From Ruminococcus sp. (GTDB lineage Bacteria > Bacillota > Clostridia > Oscillospirales > Ruminococcaceae), in the NCBI GenBank assembly GCA_024697545.1, contig JAILFN010000082.1:1-51152 (forward strand): a stretch of 51,152 nt of DNA, written 5' to 3'. A model generated the notes under the pieces. It saw nothing but the letters and a program-made list of their open reading frames with translations, made no database searches and had not been told where the DNA came from. Made by a program: the position numbers and the translations under genes. The first letter of the stretch is position 1. The number at the start of each line of letters is the position of its first letter. Below are positions 23,294-31,324 of the stretch, in pieces.

Positions 23294-24163
23294 TCAGCCC
23301 TTGCGCTTGAAGATAGCGCCGACTACGGTAGGTCCTGCGTTTATTGCGATCGCTGCACCTATCTGATACATCTCGGCAGGTGGATAGCCCAGCTTTTTGG
23401 TGAGCTGAGCCTCAAGCTCATCGCCGTAGCTCTTGTTGCTGCCGTAGACTATGCAGTAAGGGGTCTGAGGTATCATCTCATCAAGTGTAAGCTTTACGAT
23501 CTCGGGGATAACGTTCTTGTCGCCGCGCACCTTTGAATTGGTGACGATCTGGTTATCCTGTATACGCATGATGGGGCGCAGACCCATAAGCTCTCCCGCG
23601 AAAGCTGCGGCAGAGGGGATACGTCCCGACTTGCGGGCATACTTCAGTGTATACATCGCGAAGAAAATTGTGCAGTTCTTCACCCAGTCTTCAACGTAAT
23701 CAACGATCTGCTCGGCGGATTCGCCCTTTGCAGCCTTGATCGCAGCCTGAGTAACGGGATATCCGTAAGCGCCGGTATAGCTCACGCCGTCTATATTATA
23801 GATATTGAACTTGCCCTTGCACTCGGGGTGTTCCTCAAAGAAATTCTTTGCAGAAAGACAGGCGTTGGAATAGGTCGCACTTCCCTTCTGATTGATGGTG
23901 ACATTTATAACATCGGTATAGCCCTGCTGAAAGAGGTCTTCAAAGATCTCATCATACTCAAAGGGGGTGATCTGCGAATGAGTAGGCAGCTCGCCCGCGC
24001 TCTCCAGCATGGTGTAGAACTTATCGTTATCGAAATCCACGCGGCTGACGTAGCTCTTGCCGCCAAGCTCTACCTTAAAAGGCACTACCAGTATGTCAAG
24101 CTCCTTTTCAGCCTCGGTGCTTATATCCGAAGCAGAGTCGGTCATTATCTTTATCTTAGCCAT
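23294..24163 (-). CDS. degV: DegV family fatty-acid-binding protein
   Basis: A 289-residue cytosolic protein of the DegV/FakB family, which presents fatty acids to the kinase FakA for incorporation into phospholipids. It has the family start KIKIMTDSASDIS, LPTHSQITPFEYDEIFE, VTINQKGSATYSNA, YARKSGRIPSAAAFAGELMGLRPIM and GPTVVGAIF. AAGGA lies ten bases before the ATG. It follows trmL by 25 bases on the same strand, so both are probably one transcript. No fakA is near. Confidence 0.9.
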   Translation of the reverse strand: MAKIKIMTDSASDISTEAEKELDILVVPFKVELGGKSYVSRVDFDNDKFYTMLESAGELPTHSQITPFEYDEIFEDLFQQGYTDVINVTINQKGSATYSNACLSAKNFFEEHPECKGKFNIYNIDGVSYTGAYGYPVTQAAIKAAKGESAEQIVDYVEDWVKNCTIFFAMYTLKYARKSGRIPSAAAFAGELMGLRPIMRIQDNQIVTNSKVRGDKNVIPEIVKLTLDEMIPQTPYCIVYGSNKSYGDELEAQLTKKLGYPPAEMYQIGAAIAINAGPTVVGAIFKRKG

Positions 24164-24188
24164 AGCATTATATTCCTTTCCTTATCCT

Positions 24189-24689
24189 TCACCACTGATA
24201 TTGTGTAAGCCTGCCCTCTCTGCCGAGGTCGGGGTAATCCCACTGACGCAGCACCTCATAAACCGCTATAGCCACGGAGTTTGAAAGATTAAGGCTGCGC
24301 AGAGTCGGGCGCATGGGTATGCGGGAGCAATAGTCCGAATTATTGTACAGCAATTCTTCGGGAAGCCCTTTATCCTCACGTCCGAATACGATAAACACGT
24401 TTTTGTCATCGGGGTAGCTTATCTCGCTGTGGACGTGTCTGCCCTTTGTGGTGAAGTAGTAATAGACACCGTCGGTCTGCTCAAAGAAGCTTTCAAGATC
24501 GTCATACTCATAGATCTCAAGCTTATCCCAGTAATCAAGCCCCGCGCGTTTTAGCTGCTTATCGGTGATGGTAAACCCGTAAGGCTTCACCAGATGAAGT
24601 GCAGCGCCCGTAACGGCGCAGGTGCGTGAGATATTCCCTGTATTCTGAGGTATCTGAGGTTCGACCAGCACAATGTTCAGTCGGTTCAC
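24189..24689 (-). CDS. trmL: tRNA (cytidine(34)-2'-O)-methyltransferase TrmL
   Basis: A 166-residue SPOUT methyltransferase that modifies the wobble position of tRNA-Leu. The motifs are NIVLVEPQIPQNTGNISRTCAVTGAALHLVKPYGF, FIVFGREDKGLPEELL and IPMRPTLRSLNLSNSVAIAVYEVLRQ, which form the trefoil knot that holds SAM. The start is GTG 24689 with GGAG eight bases upstream. A 161-bp inverted-repeat element lies immediately upstream of that ribosome site. The downstream partner is degV. Confidence 0.92.
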   Translation of the reverse strand: MNRLNIVLVEPQIPQNTGNISRTCAVTGAALHLVKPYGFTITDKQLKRAGLDYWDKLEIYEYDDLESFFEQTDGVYYYFTTKGRHVHSEISYPDDKNVFIVFGREDKGLPEELLYNNSDYCSRIPMRPTLRSLNLSNSVAIAVYEVLRQWDYPDLGREGRLTQYQW

Positions 24690-24704
24690 ATAAACAACTC
24701 CAAT

Positions 24705-24865
24705 TATTGCTCCACCAATTAAACATTGCCGAAAAGACGCAGACAGAGATAAAAAATATCAAGGAACAAAAGCGCAGACGGGCTGGCGCCCTTCAAGCTT
24801 TTGTAACGCAGAGATTTTTTATTTATGTCAAGGATTTTTGGCAAGGTTTAGTTGGGGGAGCAATA
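24705..24865. mobile_element. MITE-like long inverted-repeat element
   Basis: TATTGCTCC at 24705-24713 and GGAGCAATA at 24857-24865 are perfect terminal inverted repeats. The match extends to 27 of 31 positions. An inner perfect pair ACAAAAGC / GCTTTTGT (24767-24804) and a GGCGCC core let the whole 161 bp fold into one hairpin. The TA at each edge fits a TA target duplication as left by IS630/mariner-type transposases. It holds no open frame of note and lies in the trmL leader. A structured leader RNA is the alternative. Confidence 0.5.
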
Positions 24866-24931
24866 TAAACTTCATATATTATAGCACAAAAGAATTGCAA
24901 TTGCAAGTGTTTTGACGCATATTTTACAAAT

Positions 24932-24959
24932 AAAAAACGGGCAGAGTCTCCCCTGCCCG
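24932..24959 (-). terminator. terminator of the phosphoglucomutase gene
   Basis: CGGGCAG / CTGCCCG stem with an eight-base loop followed by TTTTTTA on the minus strand, 17 bases beyond the stop. Confidence 0.85.
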
Positions 24960-24975
24960 AATATGTAACGATATA

Positions 24976-26700
24976 TCAGAATCCAAGCTTTGCCTTGAAG
25001 TCAGCCTTGATCTTTGCCTGTACAGCCTCAGCAGCCTCGCGGGTCTCGCCGATGGTGGTGTAATAAGCCTTGATCTTAGGCTCGGTACCCGAAGGACGGA
25101 TGATGACCGAAGCGTCCTGCTCGAGCCTGAATGCGAGAACATCAGACTTGGGAAGGTCGATATCCTTGACCTTGCCGCACTTGATGCAGGTCTCCTTGCT
25201 TGCGAGATAATCGCCGAACTTCTCTACCTTGAGCCCGCCGATCTCGGTGGGAGTATTCTCACGAAGACCCTTCATGATCTCCTTCATTCTCTGCATACCG
25301 CTTGCGCCCTCGCATACGAAGGACTCCTGAGCGTGGAGATAGTTGCCGTACTTCTTGTACATATTATCCCTTGCCTGGAGCAGCGAGATGCCCTTGGTGC
25401 GGTAGAATGCAGCCATTTCGCAGATAAGCATTGAAGCCACAACAGCGTCCTTGTCGCGGACGTAAGAGCCTGCGAGATAGCCGTAGCTCTCCTCAAAGCC
25501 GAACACATATCTGTCGTCCTCGCCGTCAGCCTCAAGGAAACCGATCTGTTCGCCGATGAACTTGAAGCCTGTGAGGACTTCTCTGAGCTCAACGCCGTAT
25601 TCCTCAGCCATCTTGTTGACGATATCGGTGGTAACGATGGTCTTTACTGCAACAGGTCTTTCGGGCATGGTGCCGAGAGCCTTTCTTTCGCTGCAAATGT
25701 ACTCCATCAGCAGAGCGCCTGTCTCATTGCCCGAGAAGAGAACGTAATCGCCGTTGGAATCGGGAACTGCGATACCTACGCGGTCGCAGTCGGGGTCGGT
25801 CGCGAGCAGCAGGTCAGGCTTAACGGTCTCGCAGAGCTTCAGACCCAGCTCGAGAGCTTCCTTGATCTCGGGGTTCGGGAAGGGGCAGGTGGTGAAATTG
25901 CCGTCGGGATTCTCCTGCTCGGGAACAACGGTGACCTCCTTGATGCCGATCCTGTCGAGGATCGCGCGGACGGGCTTGTTGCCTGTACCGTTCAAGGGAG
26001 TGTAAACGACCTTCAGACCGCTGTCGGCAACGAGGTCGGTGTGAACGCCCTGCTCGCTTACCTTATCGAGGTACTTGTCGATGCATTCCTGATCTATGTA
26101 GGTTATCATGCCGCTCTTTACAGCCTCATCGAAGTCGGTGAGCTTTGCCCCGCCGAACATGGGAACAGCGTCGATCTTGCCGATGACGGTGTTTGCAACG
26201 TCAAGGGTGATCTGGCAGCCATCGGAGCCGTATACCTTATAACCGTTATACTTTGCGGGGTTATGTGAAGCGGTGACCATTATACCTGCCGATGTGCCGA
26301 AGTATCTGACAGCCCATGAAAGCATGGGGGTAGGCATAAGCTCAGGGTAGATATACACCTTGATGCCGTTAGCCACCAGAACGCGGGCAGCTTCCTTTGC
26401 AAAAACATCCGACTTTATACGGGAGTCGTAAGAGATCGCGACCGAACCGTTCTCAAAATCACCCTTTATGTAATCAGCGAGGCCTTGAGTAGCGCGTCTT
26501 ACGGTATAGATATTCATTCTGTAAGCACCTGCACCGATAACGCCGCGCAGTCCGCCCGTGCCGAACTCCAGCTCACGGTAGAAGCGGTCGATTATCGCTT
26601 CCTCATCGCCCTTGACAGATTCAAGCTCTGCGGGAAGATCGGGATCTTCGGTAGCGTTTTCGCACCACAGCTCATATAATGCCTTGATCTCATCAGTCAT
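24976..26700 (-). CDS. pgcA: phosphoglucomutase / phosphomannomutase (alpha-phosphohexomutase)
   Basis: A 574-residue alpha-D-phosphohexomutase that interconverts glucose-1-phosphate and glucose-6-phosphate. The catalytic phosphoserine lies in GIMVTASHNPAKYNGYKVYG, the metal-binding loop is ATDPDCDRVGIAV, the sugar-specificity loop FGFEESYGYLAG and the phosphate site IRPSGTEPKIKAYY. N-terminal FGTGGLRGVIGAG is typical of the long PgcA/PGM2 type. ATG 26700 is chosen over a GTG nine bases upstream because GAGGTG is six bases from it. It is monocistronic and joins glgP and galK products to glycolysis. Confidence 0.92.
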   Translation of the reverse strand: MTDEIKALYELWCENATEDPDLPAELESVKGDEEAIIDRFYRELEFGTGGLRGVIGAGAYRMNIYTVRRATQGLADYIKGDFENGSVAISYDSRIKSDVFAKEAARVLVANGIKVYIYPELMPTPMLSWAVRYFGTSAGIMVTASHNPAKYNGYKVYGSDGCQITLDVANTVIGKIDAVPMFGGAKLTDFDEAVKSGMITYIDQECIDKYLDKVSEQGVHTDLVADSGLKVVYTPLNGTGNKPVRAILDRIGIKEVTVVPEQENPDGNFTTCPFPNPEIKEALELGLKLCETVKPDLLLATDPDCDRVGIAVPDSNGDYVLFSGNETGALLMEYICSERKALGTMPERPVAVKTIVTTDIVNKMAEEYGVELREVLTGFKFIGEQIGFLEADGEDDRYVFGFEESYGYLAGSYVRDKDAVVASMLICEMAAFYRTKGISLLQARDNMYKKYGNYLHAQESFVCEGASGMQRMKEIMKGLRENTPTEIGGLKVEKFGDYLASKETCIKCGKVKDIDLPKSDVLAFRLEQDASVIIRPSGTEPKIKAYYTTIGETREAAEAVQAKIKADFKAKLGF

Positions 26701-26768
26701 GGTAATCACCTCATAAATTTCAATAGAATTATTTACTCGCCTGAAATAAGGCGAAATAAGACAGTATA

Positions 26769-26797
26769 ATTATACCACAAAGTAAAATTCTTTTCCA
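26769..26797 (-). promoter_or_regulatory. promoter of the phosphoglucomutase gene
   Basis: TATAAT (26769-26774 as seen on the minus strand) with a weak -35 TGGAAA 17 bp upstream (26792-26797). The 374-base gap 26701-27074 also holds a terminator-like hairpin and the Panacea promoter. Confidence 0.5.
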
Positions 26798-26849
26798 GTC
26801 TTTTTGATACATTTAATATTTTATTTAGAAATTTTCATAAGCTAACTCA

Positions 26850-26876
26850 GGACAGGACTTCCCTGCCCGTTTTTTT
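26850..26876 (+). terminator. orphan terminator-like hairpin
   Basis: GG-CAGG / CCTG-CC stem with one mismatch followed by GTTTTTTT on the plus strand. No plus-strand gene precedes it, so it may end a short RNA or be a relic. Confidence 0.35.
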
Positions 26877-26985
26877 CGACGACGAAAGACCGCAGGAATA
26901 CAGCATTTTATCGCTTTTCTCCCTGAATTTGTGAGGCAGGTCAAAAATCTTTTTTGTTAAAATAAATAAAAATATATAAAATCTC

Positions 26986-27014
26986 TTGACATTTTGTTGC
27001 AAATATGCTATTAT
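26986..27014 (+). promoter_or_regulatory. promoter of the Panacea-domain gene
   Basis: TTGACA (26986-26991), 17-bp spacer, TATTAT (27009-27014). Confidence 0.7.
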
Positions 27015-27074
27015 TATATTATCATATTATTGCCGAAGCAAAGGCAAAGAACCAATGAAAGGAATGATCTGTTT

Positions 27075-27521
27075 ATGGAGACCACTGCTTTACATCAGAA
27101 ATACAATGTTTTTAAAGTCGTAGATTATATCATACTGTTCCACCACGAAAACGGCAAGAAGATCAACAATCTTCGCCTTAACGGCATCCTTTACTTCCTT
27201 CAGGCGTATTTTCTTCAGCAGACGGGAAATGTATGTTTTATCGAAGAGCTTGAAGCCCGCGACTACGGTCCCGTTGTTCCCGCTGTATACTCAAAGTTCA
27301 GCAAGTTCGGCGTTGAGGATATCCCGAATCCCAAGAACACGGACGACCCGGGATTCACCCCCTCCGACAGAAAGCTGATACACGAACTGCTTGAATTCAC
27401 GGGCAAGATGAGCAACGCTACCATCTCAAACACAATACACGATCAGCGTCCCTACCGCCACGCCCGTGACTCTCACGGAAAAGTCATAAGACCCGAAAAG
27501 CTGAAATCATATTTCGGCTGA
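27075..27521 (+). CDS. Panacea (SocA-like, DUF4065) domain protein
   Basis: A 148-residue protein. ATG 27075 is taken as start (AAAGGA upstream), since the frame before it is promoter sequence. It shows the Panacea pattern: VFKVVDYIILFHH, INNLRLNGILYFLQAYFLQQTG, CFIEELEARDYGPVVPAVYSKFSKFG. C-terminally it has LIHELLEFTGKMSNATISNTIHDQRPYRHAR. Panacea domains neutralise many unrelated toxins in toxin-antitoxin pairs, and related proteins occur in prophages. Here no toxin-like gene is adjacent: promoter, gene and terminator form a single-gene unit between pgm and the purine operon. It could be an orphan antitoxin or a domesticated regulator. Confidence 0.8.
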   Translation: METTALHQKYNVFKVVDYIILFHHENGKKINNLRLNGILYFLQAYFLQQTGNVCFIEELEARDYGPVVPAVYSKFSKFGVEDIPNPKNTDDPGFTPSDRKLIHELLEFTGKMSNATISNTIHDQRPYRHARDSHGKVIRPEKLKSYFG

Positions 27522-27535
27522 ACACATCCTTTCAA

Positions 27536-27558
27536 CGCCCCGACTATCCGTCGGGGCG
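27536..27558 (+). terminator. terminator of the Panacea gene
   Basis: CGCCCCGAC / GTCGGGGCG perfect 9-bp stem, five-base loop, followed by a modest T-rich stretch GCTTATTTAT. Confidence 0.65.
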
Positions 27559-27570
27559 GCTTATTTATAC

Positions 27571-27599
27571 TTGACATATATTACAGTGTGTGTTAAAAT
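27571..27599 (+). promoter_or_regulatory. promoter of the purine-salvage operon
   Basis: TTGACA (27571-27576), 17-bp spacer, TAAAAT (27594-27599). No purine riboswitch fold is visible in the short leader. Confidence 0.7.
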
Positions 27600-27632
27600 T
27601 ATACCATAAACTTAAAAAGGAAGTGATCATCT

Positions 27633-28181
27633 TTGGAGATCTCAAGCGTTAGTGAATTTGAAAAGCACATCAGCCGCGTGCTGATATCCGCCAAGCAGAT
27701 CGAAGAGGCAGTTAAGGCTGCGGGCAGGGAGATAAGCGAACAGTGGGACGGCAGACCGATACTGCTGGTCAGCATACTCAAAGGCTCGTTCGTTTTCTTA
27801 GCCGACCTTAACCGCGCCATAAACGTACCCTGCGAGGTAGGGTTCATGGCGGCAAAGAGCTACTACGACGGCACCGAATCTGTCGGCGAGGTAAAGATAA
27901 CGATGGATCTTGCACAGGACGTCAGCAAGTATCACGTTATCATCGTTGAGGACATCGTGGACACGGGACGCACCCTGAGCGACGTATACAAGCTGCTCAG
28001 CTCGCGCGGACCGCTTTCCATAAAGGTCATAACCCTTCTGGACAAGCCCGAAAGGCGCCTTGTTGACTTCAAGCCCGAAAAGGCGCTGTTCACGATCCCC
28101 GATCTTTTTGTTATAGGATACGGACTTGATCTCGGCGAATATTACAGGAACCTGCCTTACATCGCCGAGTACAAAGAGTGA
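27633..28181 (+). CDS. hpt: hypoxanthine phosphoribosyltransferase
   Basis: A 182-residue type I phosphoribosyltransferase that makes IMP (or GMP) from hypoxanthine or guanine and PRPP. It has LLVSILKGSFVFLADL, the PRPP loop VIIVEDIVDTGRTLSDV and the C-terminal purine-binding LFVIGYGLDLGEYYRNLPYI. It starts at TTG 27633, nine bases after AAAGGAAG. It is first in an operon with a purine permease and another phosphoribosyltransferase. PRPP would come from the synthetase encoded at 35390-36535. Confidence 0.93.
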   Translation: MEISSVSEFEKHISRVLISAKQIEEAVKAAGREISEQWDGRPILLVSILKGSFVFLADLNRAINVPCEVGFMAAKSYYDGTESVGEVKITMDLAQDVSKYHVIIVEDIVDTGRTLSDVYKLLSSRGPLSIKVITLLDKPERRLVDFKPEKALFTIPDLFVIGYGLDLGEYYRNLPYIAEYKE

Positions 28182-28191
28182 GGTCATGCCG

Positions 28192-29553
28192 ATGCTTGAA
28201 AAATTATTTAAACTGAAGGAGCACAACACGACCGTAAAGACCGAGCTTGCTGCGGGCGTTACCACCTTCATGACAATGGCTTACATACTGGCGGTAAACC
28301 CGAGCGTACTTTCAACCACGGGAATGGACGGGACGGCGGTACTGCTTGCCACCTGTCTGGCTTCATTTATCGGAACGCTTTGCATGGCGTTTATGGCGAA
28401 CCTGCCGTTTGTGCTGTCGGCGGGAATGGGGCTGAACGCATACCTTGCCTACACGGTATGCGGGGTATACGGCTATCCCTGGCAGGTCGCACTGCTCGCG
28501 GTTTTCATCGAGGGCATAGTGTTCATAATCCTGTCACTCACGAACGTGCGCGAAGCCATCTTTGACTGCATACCGCTCTCACTAAAAAAAGCGGTCTCGG
28601 TCGGCATAGGGCTGTTCATCGCATTTATCGGACTGCAAAACGCGAACCTTGCAGTAGATTCCGCGACGCTTGTATCGCTCGTCAATTTCCGCGAGAACTT
28701 TTCTACCGTCGGGATCTCGGCGCTGCTCGCGGTGATCGGCGTGTTCCTGACGGCTGTGCTGTATATCAGAAAAGCCCCCGGCTCGATACTCATAGGTATT
28801 GCGGGAACATGGCTGCTCGGAATGATATGCCAGCTTTGCGGAATATACAAGCCCGACCCCGATGCGGGTTTTTACACCCTCTTCCCGAGCTTTAGCATGA
28901 CCGATTTTTCGGCTCTCGGCAAGACCTTCGGGCAGTGCTTCAACGTTGACTTTGATTCTGTCGGGATATTCAACTTTGTGGTGGTCATATTCTCATTCCT
29001 GTTCGTCGATCTGTTCGACACACTCGGAACGCTCATAGGAGTCAGCACCAAGGCAGGTATGCTCGATAAAAACGGCAAGCTCCCGGGGATCAAGCCCGCT
29101 TTGCTTTCCGATGCCATCGCAACAACGGGCGGCGCGGTACTCGGCACATCTACCACGACCACCTTCGTTGAATCCTCAGCAGGCGTTGCGGCAGGCGGCA
29201 GGACGGGACTCACGGCGCTTACATCGGCTGTGCTGTTTCTCGCTTCGACGCTCGCGGCACCGATATTCGTTGCTATACCCTCATTCGCGACAGCTCCCGC
29301 GCTGATAATCGTCGGCTTCCTTATGTTCTCGACCATCACGGAGATAAAGTTCACCGAGGACAGCTACACCGATGCCATACCCGCCTACCTCTGTGTCATT
29401 GCAATGCCGCTGTTTTACAGCATCTCAGAGGGCATAGCGCTTGGCGTGATATCCTATGTGGTACTCAACACAGCCTGCGGCAGGGCGAAGAAGGTCAACC
29501 CGCTTATGTATGTCCTTGCGGTGCTGTTTATACTCAAATATATTTTCTTATAA
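28192..29553 (+). CDS. NCS2-family (AzgA-like) purine permease
   Basis: A 453-residue membrane protein with 12-14 predicted helices. It follows the AzgA/PbuG pattern: ELAAGVTTFMTMAYILAVNPSVL, VLSAGMGLNAYLAYTV, LFVDLFDTLGTLIGV, SDAIATTGGAVLGTSTTTTFVESSAGVAAGGRTGLTAL. It imports adenine, guanine or hypoxanthine by proton symport. ATG 28192 is preferred because GAGGT is seven bases upstream. An ATG six bases earlier is too close to it. The neighbours hpt and the phosphoribosyltransferase fix the imported base into nucleotides. Confidence 0.93.
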   Translation: MLEKLFKLKEHNTTVKTELAAGVTTFMTMAYILAVNPSVLSTTGMDGTAVLLATCLASFIGTLCMAFMANLPFVLSAGMGLNAYLAYTVCGVYGYPWQVALLAVFIEGIVFIILSLTNVREAIFDCIPLSLKKAVSVGIGLFIAFIGLQNANLAVDSATLVSLVNFRENFSTVGISALLAVIGVFLTAVLYIRKAPGSILIGIAGTWLLGMICQLCGIYKPDPDAGFYTLFPSFSMTDFSALGKTFGQCFNVDFDSVGIFNFVVVIFSFLFVDLFDTLGTLIGVSTKAGMLDKNGKLPGIKPALLSDAIATTGGAVLGTSTTTTFVESSAGVAAGGRTGLTALTSAVLFLASTLAAPIFVAIPSFATAPALIIVGFLMFSTITEIKFTEDSYTDAIPAYLCVIAMPLFYSISEGIALGVISYVVLNTACGRAKKVNPLMYVLAVLFILKYIFL

Positions 29554-29568
29554 AAAGGAGTCTTAAAA

Positions 29569-30108
29569 ATGGCGACACATCGAATGAAGATCGCGGGGCT
29601 TGAGCGTGAGCTTCCCCTCTGCCATGTCAGCGACGACCTTGATATCGCGGCTTTTATCATGTTTTCAGATGTCGAGATCACCGTTGCCTGCGCCGTGCAG
29701 CTGCTTGAAAAGGTCCCCGAGTTCGATATCATCATGACTGCCGAATCCAAGGGCATACCGCTTGCCTACGAGATGTCAAGGCGATCCGGCAGGAAATACA
29801 TCGTCGGGAGGAAATCGGTCAAGCTTTACATGAGTGACCCGATCGGCGTATCGGTGAAGTCCATCACCACCGAGGACGAGCAGAAACTTTTCCTCTCTGC
29901 CGATGACGCTGCCGATATCGCAGGAAAGCGGGTGCTGATCGTCGATGATGTTATCAGCACGGGCGAATCGCTAAAGGCACTTGAGGAGCTTGTAAATGCC
30001 GCGGGCGGCAATATCGTCTGCAAGGCAGCGGTGCTTGCAGAGGGCGAGGCTTCAGACCGCGATGACATTCTGTTCCTCGAAAAGCTACCCGTATTCCCGA
30101 GGAAATAA
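29569..30108 (+). CDS. adenine/xanthine-type phosphoribosyltransferase
   Basis: A 179-residue protein with the APRT-like layout. DIIMTAESKGIPLAYEMSRRSG covers the base-binding part, KYIVGRKSVKLYM the flexible segment, and VLIVDDVISTGESLKALEELV the PRPP loop. It is preceded by AAAAGGAG. Position after the NCS2 permease indicates purine salvage. Adenine or xanthine is the likely substrate, and a regulator of the PurR-like fold is less likely since no DNA-binding domain is present. Confidence 0.82.
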   Translation: MATHRMKIAGLERELPLCHVSDDLDIAAFIMFSDVEITVACAVQLLEKVPEFDIIMTAESKGIPLAYEMSRRSGRKYIVGRKSVKLYMSDPIGVSVKSITTEDEQKLFLSADDAADIAGKRVLIVDDVISTGESLKALEELVNAAGGNIVCKAAVLAEGEASDRDDILFLEKLPVFPRK

Positions 30109-30124
30109 ATTTCAGAGCATAATA

Positions 30125-30150
30125 AAAAGGGCTGCAAGTACAGCCCTTTT
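30125..30150. terminator. bidirectional terminator between the purine operon and the M15 gene
   Basis: AAAAGGGCTG / CAGCCCTTTT perfect 10-bp stem with T runs in both directions. Confidence 0.88.
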
Positions 30151-30153
30151 ATT

Positions 30154-31167
30154 TTATCCGTTTTTGTATTTTGAAGTTATACCGTAGTATTCCTCGAGGG
30201 TAAGACCCTTCTGAGTAAGCTTGGTCGCCAGAGATCTGCCCACATAGCGAATATGCCACGACTCATATTTGTAGCCTGTTATATGTTCCTTGCCGCGGGG
30301 ATAGCGGAGGATAAAGCCGAATTCACAGCAGTGATCTTCCAGCCACTTGGCTTCTGGCGTGCCGTCGAACCAGCCGCTCGCGTTGTTGACATCGAGGGCG
30401 AGCCCCGTCTGATGCTCGCTGTGACCGGGACGCGCACTGTAACGGTCGGCAGCCTCCCTGCCGTCTCGCCACACATAATTGTCATAGAGCTGCTTCTGAG
30501 TGTCATAGCTTCTGAAGCCTGAAACGCAATAAAGATATATCCCGCTTTGAGCCGCTTTCCTGCACATCTTATTGAAAGCATTCTGAGTAGTCGCGGTCAG
30601 CCCGCCGGGGTTGTAGCTGCGGGGTATCGAGTAGGTCTTGTTGACGATCATTATCCCGTCTATGTAGGTGATGCCGTCGATCTTCTGCTTGTAGCCCTTT
30701 GTGCGGTATCTGAACACCGCCGAGCGTTTGCCGAAGTACTTTTTGCCGTCCACCTTGTTATAAGCCCTCACCCTGAAGCCGTAGGTCTTGCCCTTGACCA
30801 GCCCCTTGATGAGCTTATTGGAATTGCCCGCGGGCGCCCATGCTGCGTGCTGCCACTGCCCGTTCACCTTGATCTCGATCTCATAGCCGTCGCAGTCAAT
30901 CATCTGCCAGTGAACGCGGATAGCGCTGAAATTGCTCGAAGCTTTTAGTATCTGAGCCTGTGCGGGGGCATACTTGCCCGCCTCAACGCTTTCGATAGCC
31001 TGAGCATCGGCGGAAAGGATCCCCTCATCTTCTGCGGCGAAAACGAGCGCTGCATTTTCGGGAACTTTCTCTTCGTCGAAGAAAAGGCTGTCAGCAGAAG
31101 CCTGCACGCCCATCTGCGGGCAGAGCATCAAAACTGCAAGAGCGGACGTAACTATTTTTCTGTTCAT
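30154..31167 (-). CDS. secreted M15-family D-alanyl-D-alanine carboxypeptidase (VanY-like) with FN3 domain
   Basis: A 337-residue secreted protein: signal peptide (MNRKIVTSALAVLMLCPQMGVQASA), a fibronectin-III-like domain (~75-157), then a D,D-carboxypeptidase domain. Zinc ligands are His252 and Asp259 in HSEHQTGLALDV and His305 in ESWHIRYV, with catalytic Glu302 beside it. YCVSGFRSYDTQKQLYDNY is the substrate-loop motif. It would trim the terminal D-Ala of peptidoglycan stem peptides. That changes the pool of tetrapeptide donors used by L,D-transpeptidases such as the one at 39419-41062. AAGGAG lies nine bases before the ATG. Confidence 0.92.
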   Translation of the reverse strand: MNRKIVTSALAVLMLCPQMGVQASADSLFFDEEKVPENAALVFAAEDEGILSADAQAIESVEAGKYAPAQAQILKASSNFSAIRVHWQMIDCDGYEIEIKVNGQWQHAAWAPAGNSNKLIKGLVKGKTYGFRVRAYNKVDGKKYFGKRSAVFRYRTKGYKQKIDGITYIDGIMIVNKTYSIPRSYNPGGLTATTQNAFNKMCRKAAQSGIYLYCVSGFRSYDTQKQLYDNYVWRDGREAADRYSARPGHSEHQTGLALDVNNASGWFDGTPEAKWLEDHCCEFGFILRYPRGKEHITGYKYESWHIRYVGRSLATKLTQKGLTLEEYYGITSKYKNG

Positions 31168-31299
31168 TGTAACACACTCCTTTTTGTTTATGACAACATG
31201 ATCTTCCTATATCACTATTGTATCACATTCTGTCATAAATTTCAAGTGCCTGTACGGATTTTTTTATAGAAAATGTCAAAAAAGATGCCAACACACGGC

Positions 31300-31324
31300 A
31301 AAAGCCGACAGATCAACTGTCGGC
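31300..31324 (-). terminator. terminator overlapping the stop codon of the YkuD-like gene
   Basis: GCCGACAG / CTGTCGGC stem followed by TTTT on the minus strand. The TGA stop of the upstream gene lies in its loop. Confidence 0.75.

Noticed and set aside
27600-27632. Purine riboswitch before hpt
   Set aside because: The leader is only about 30 bases long.
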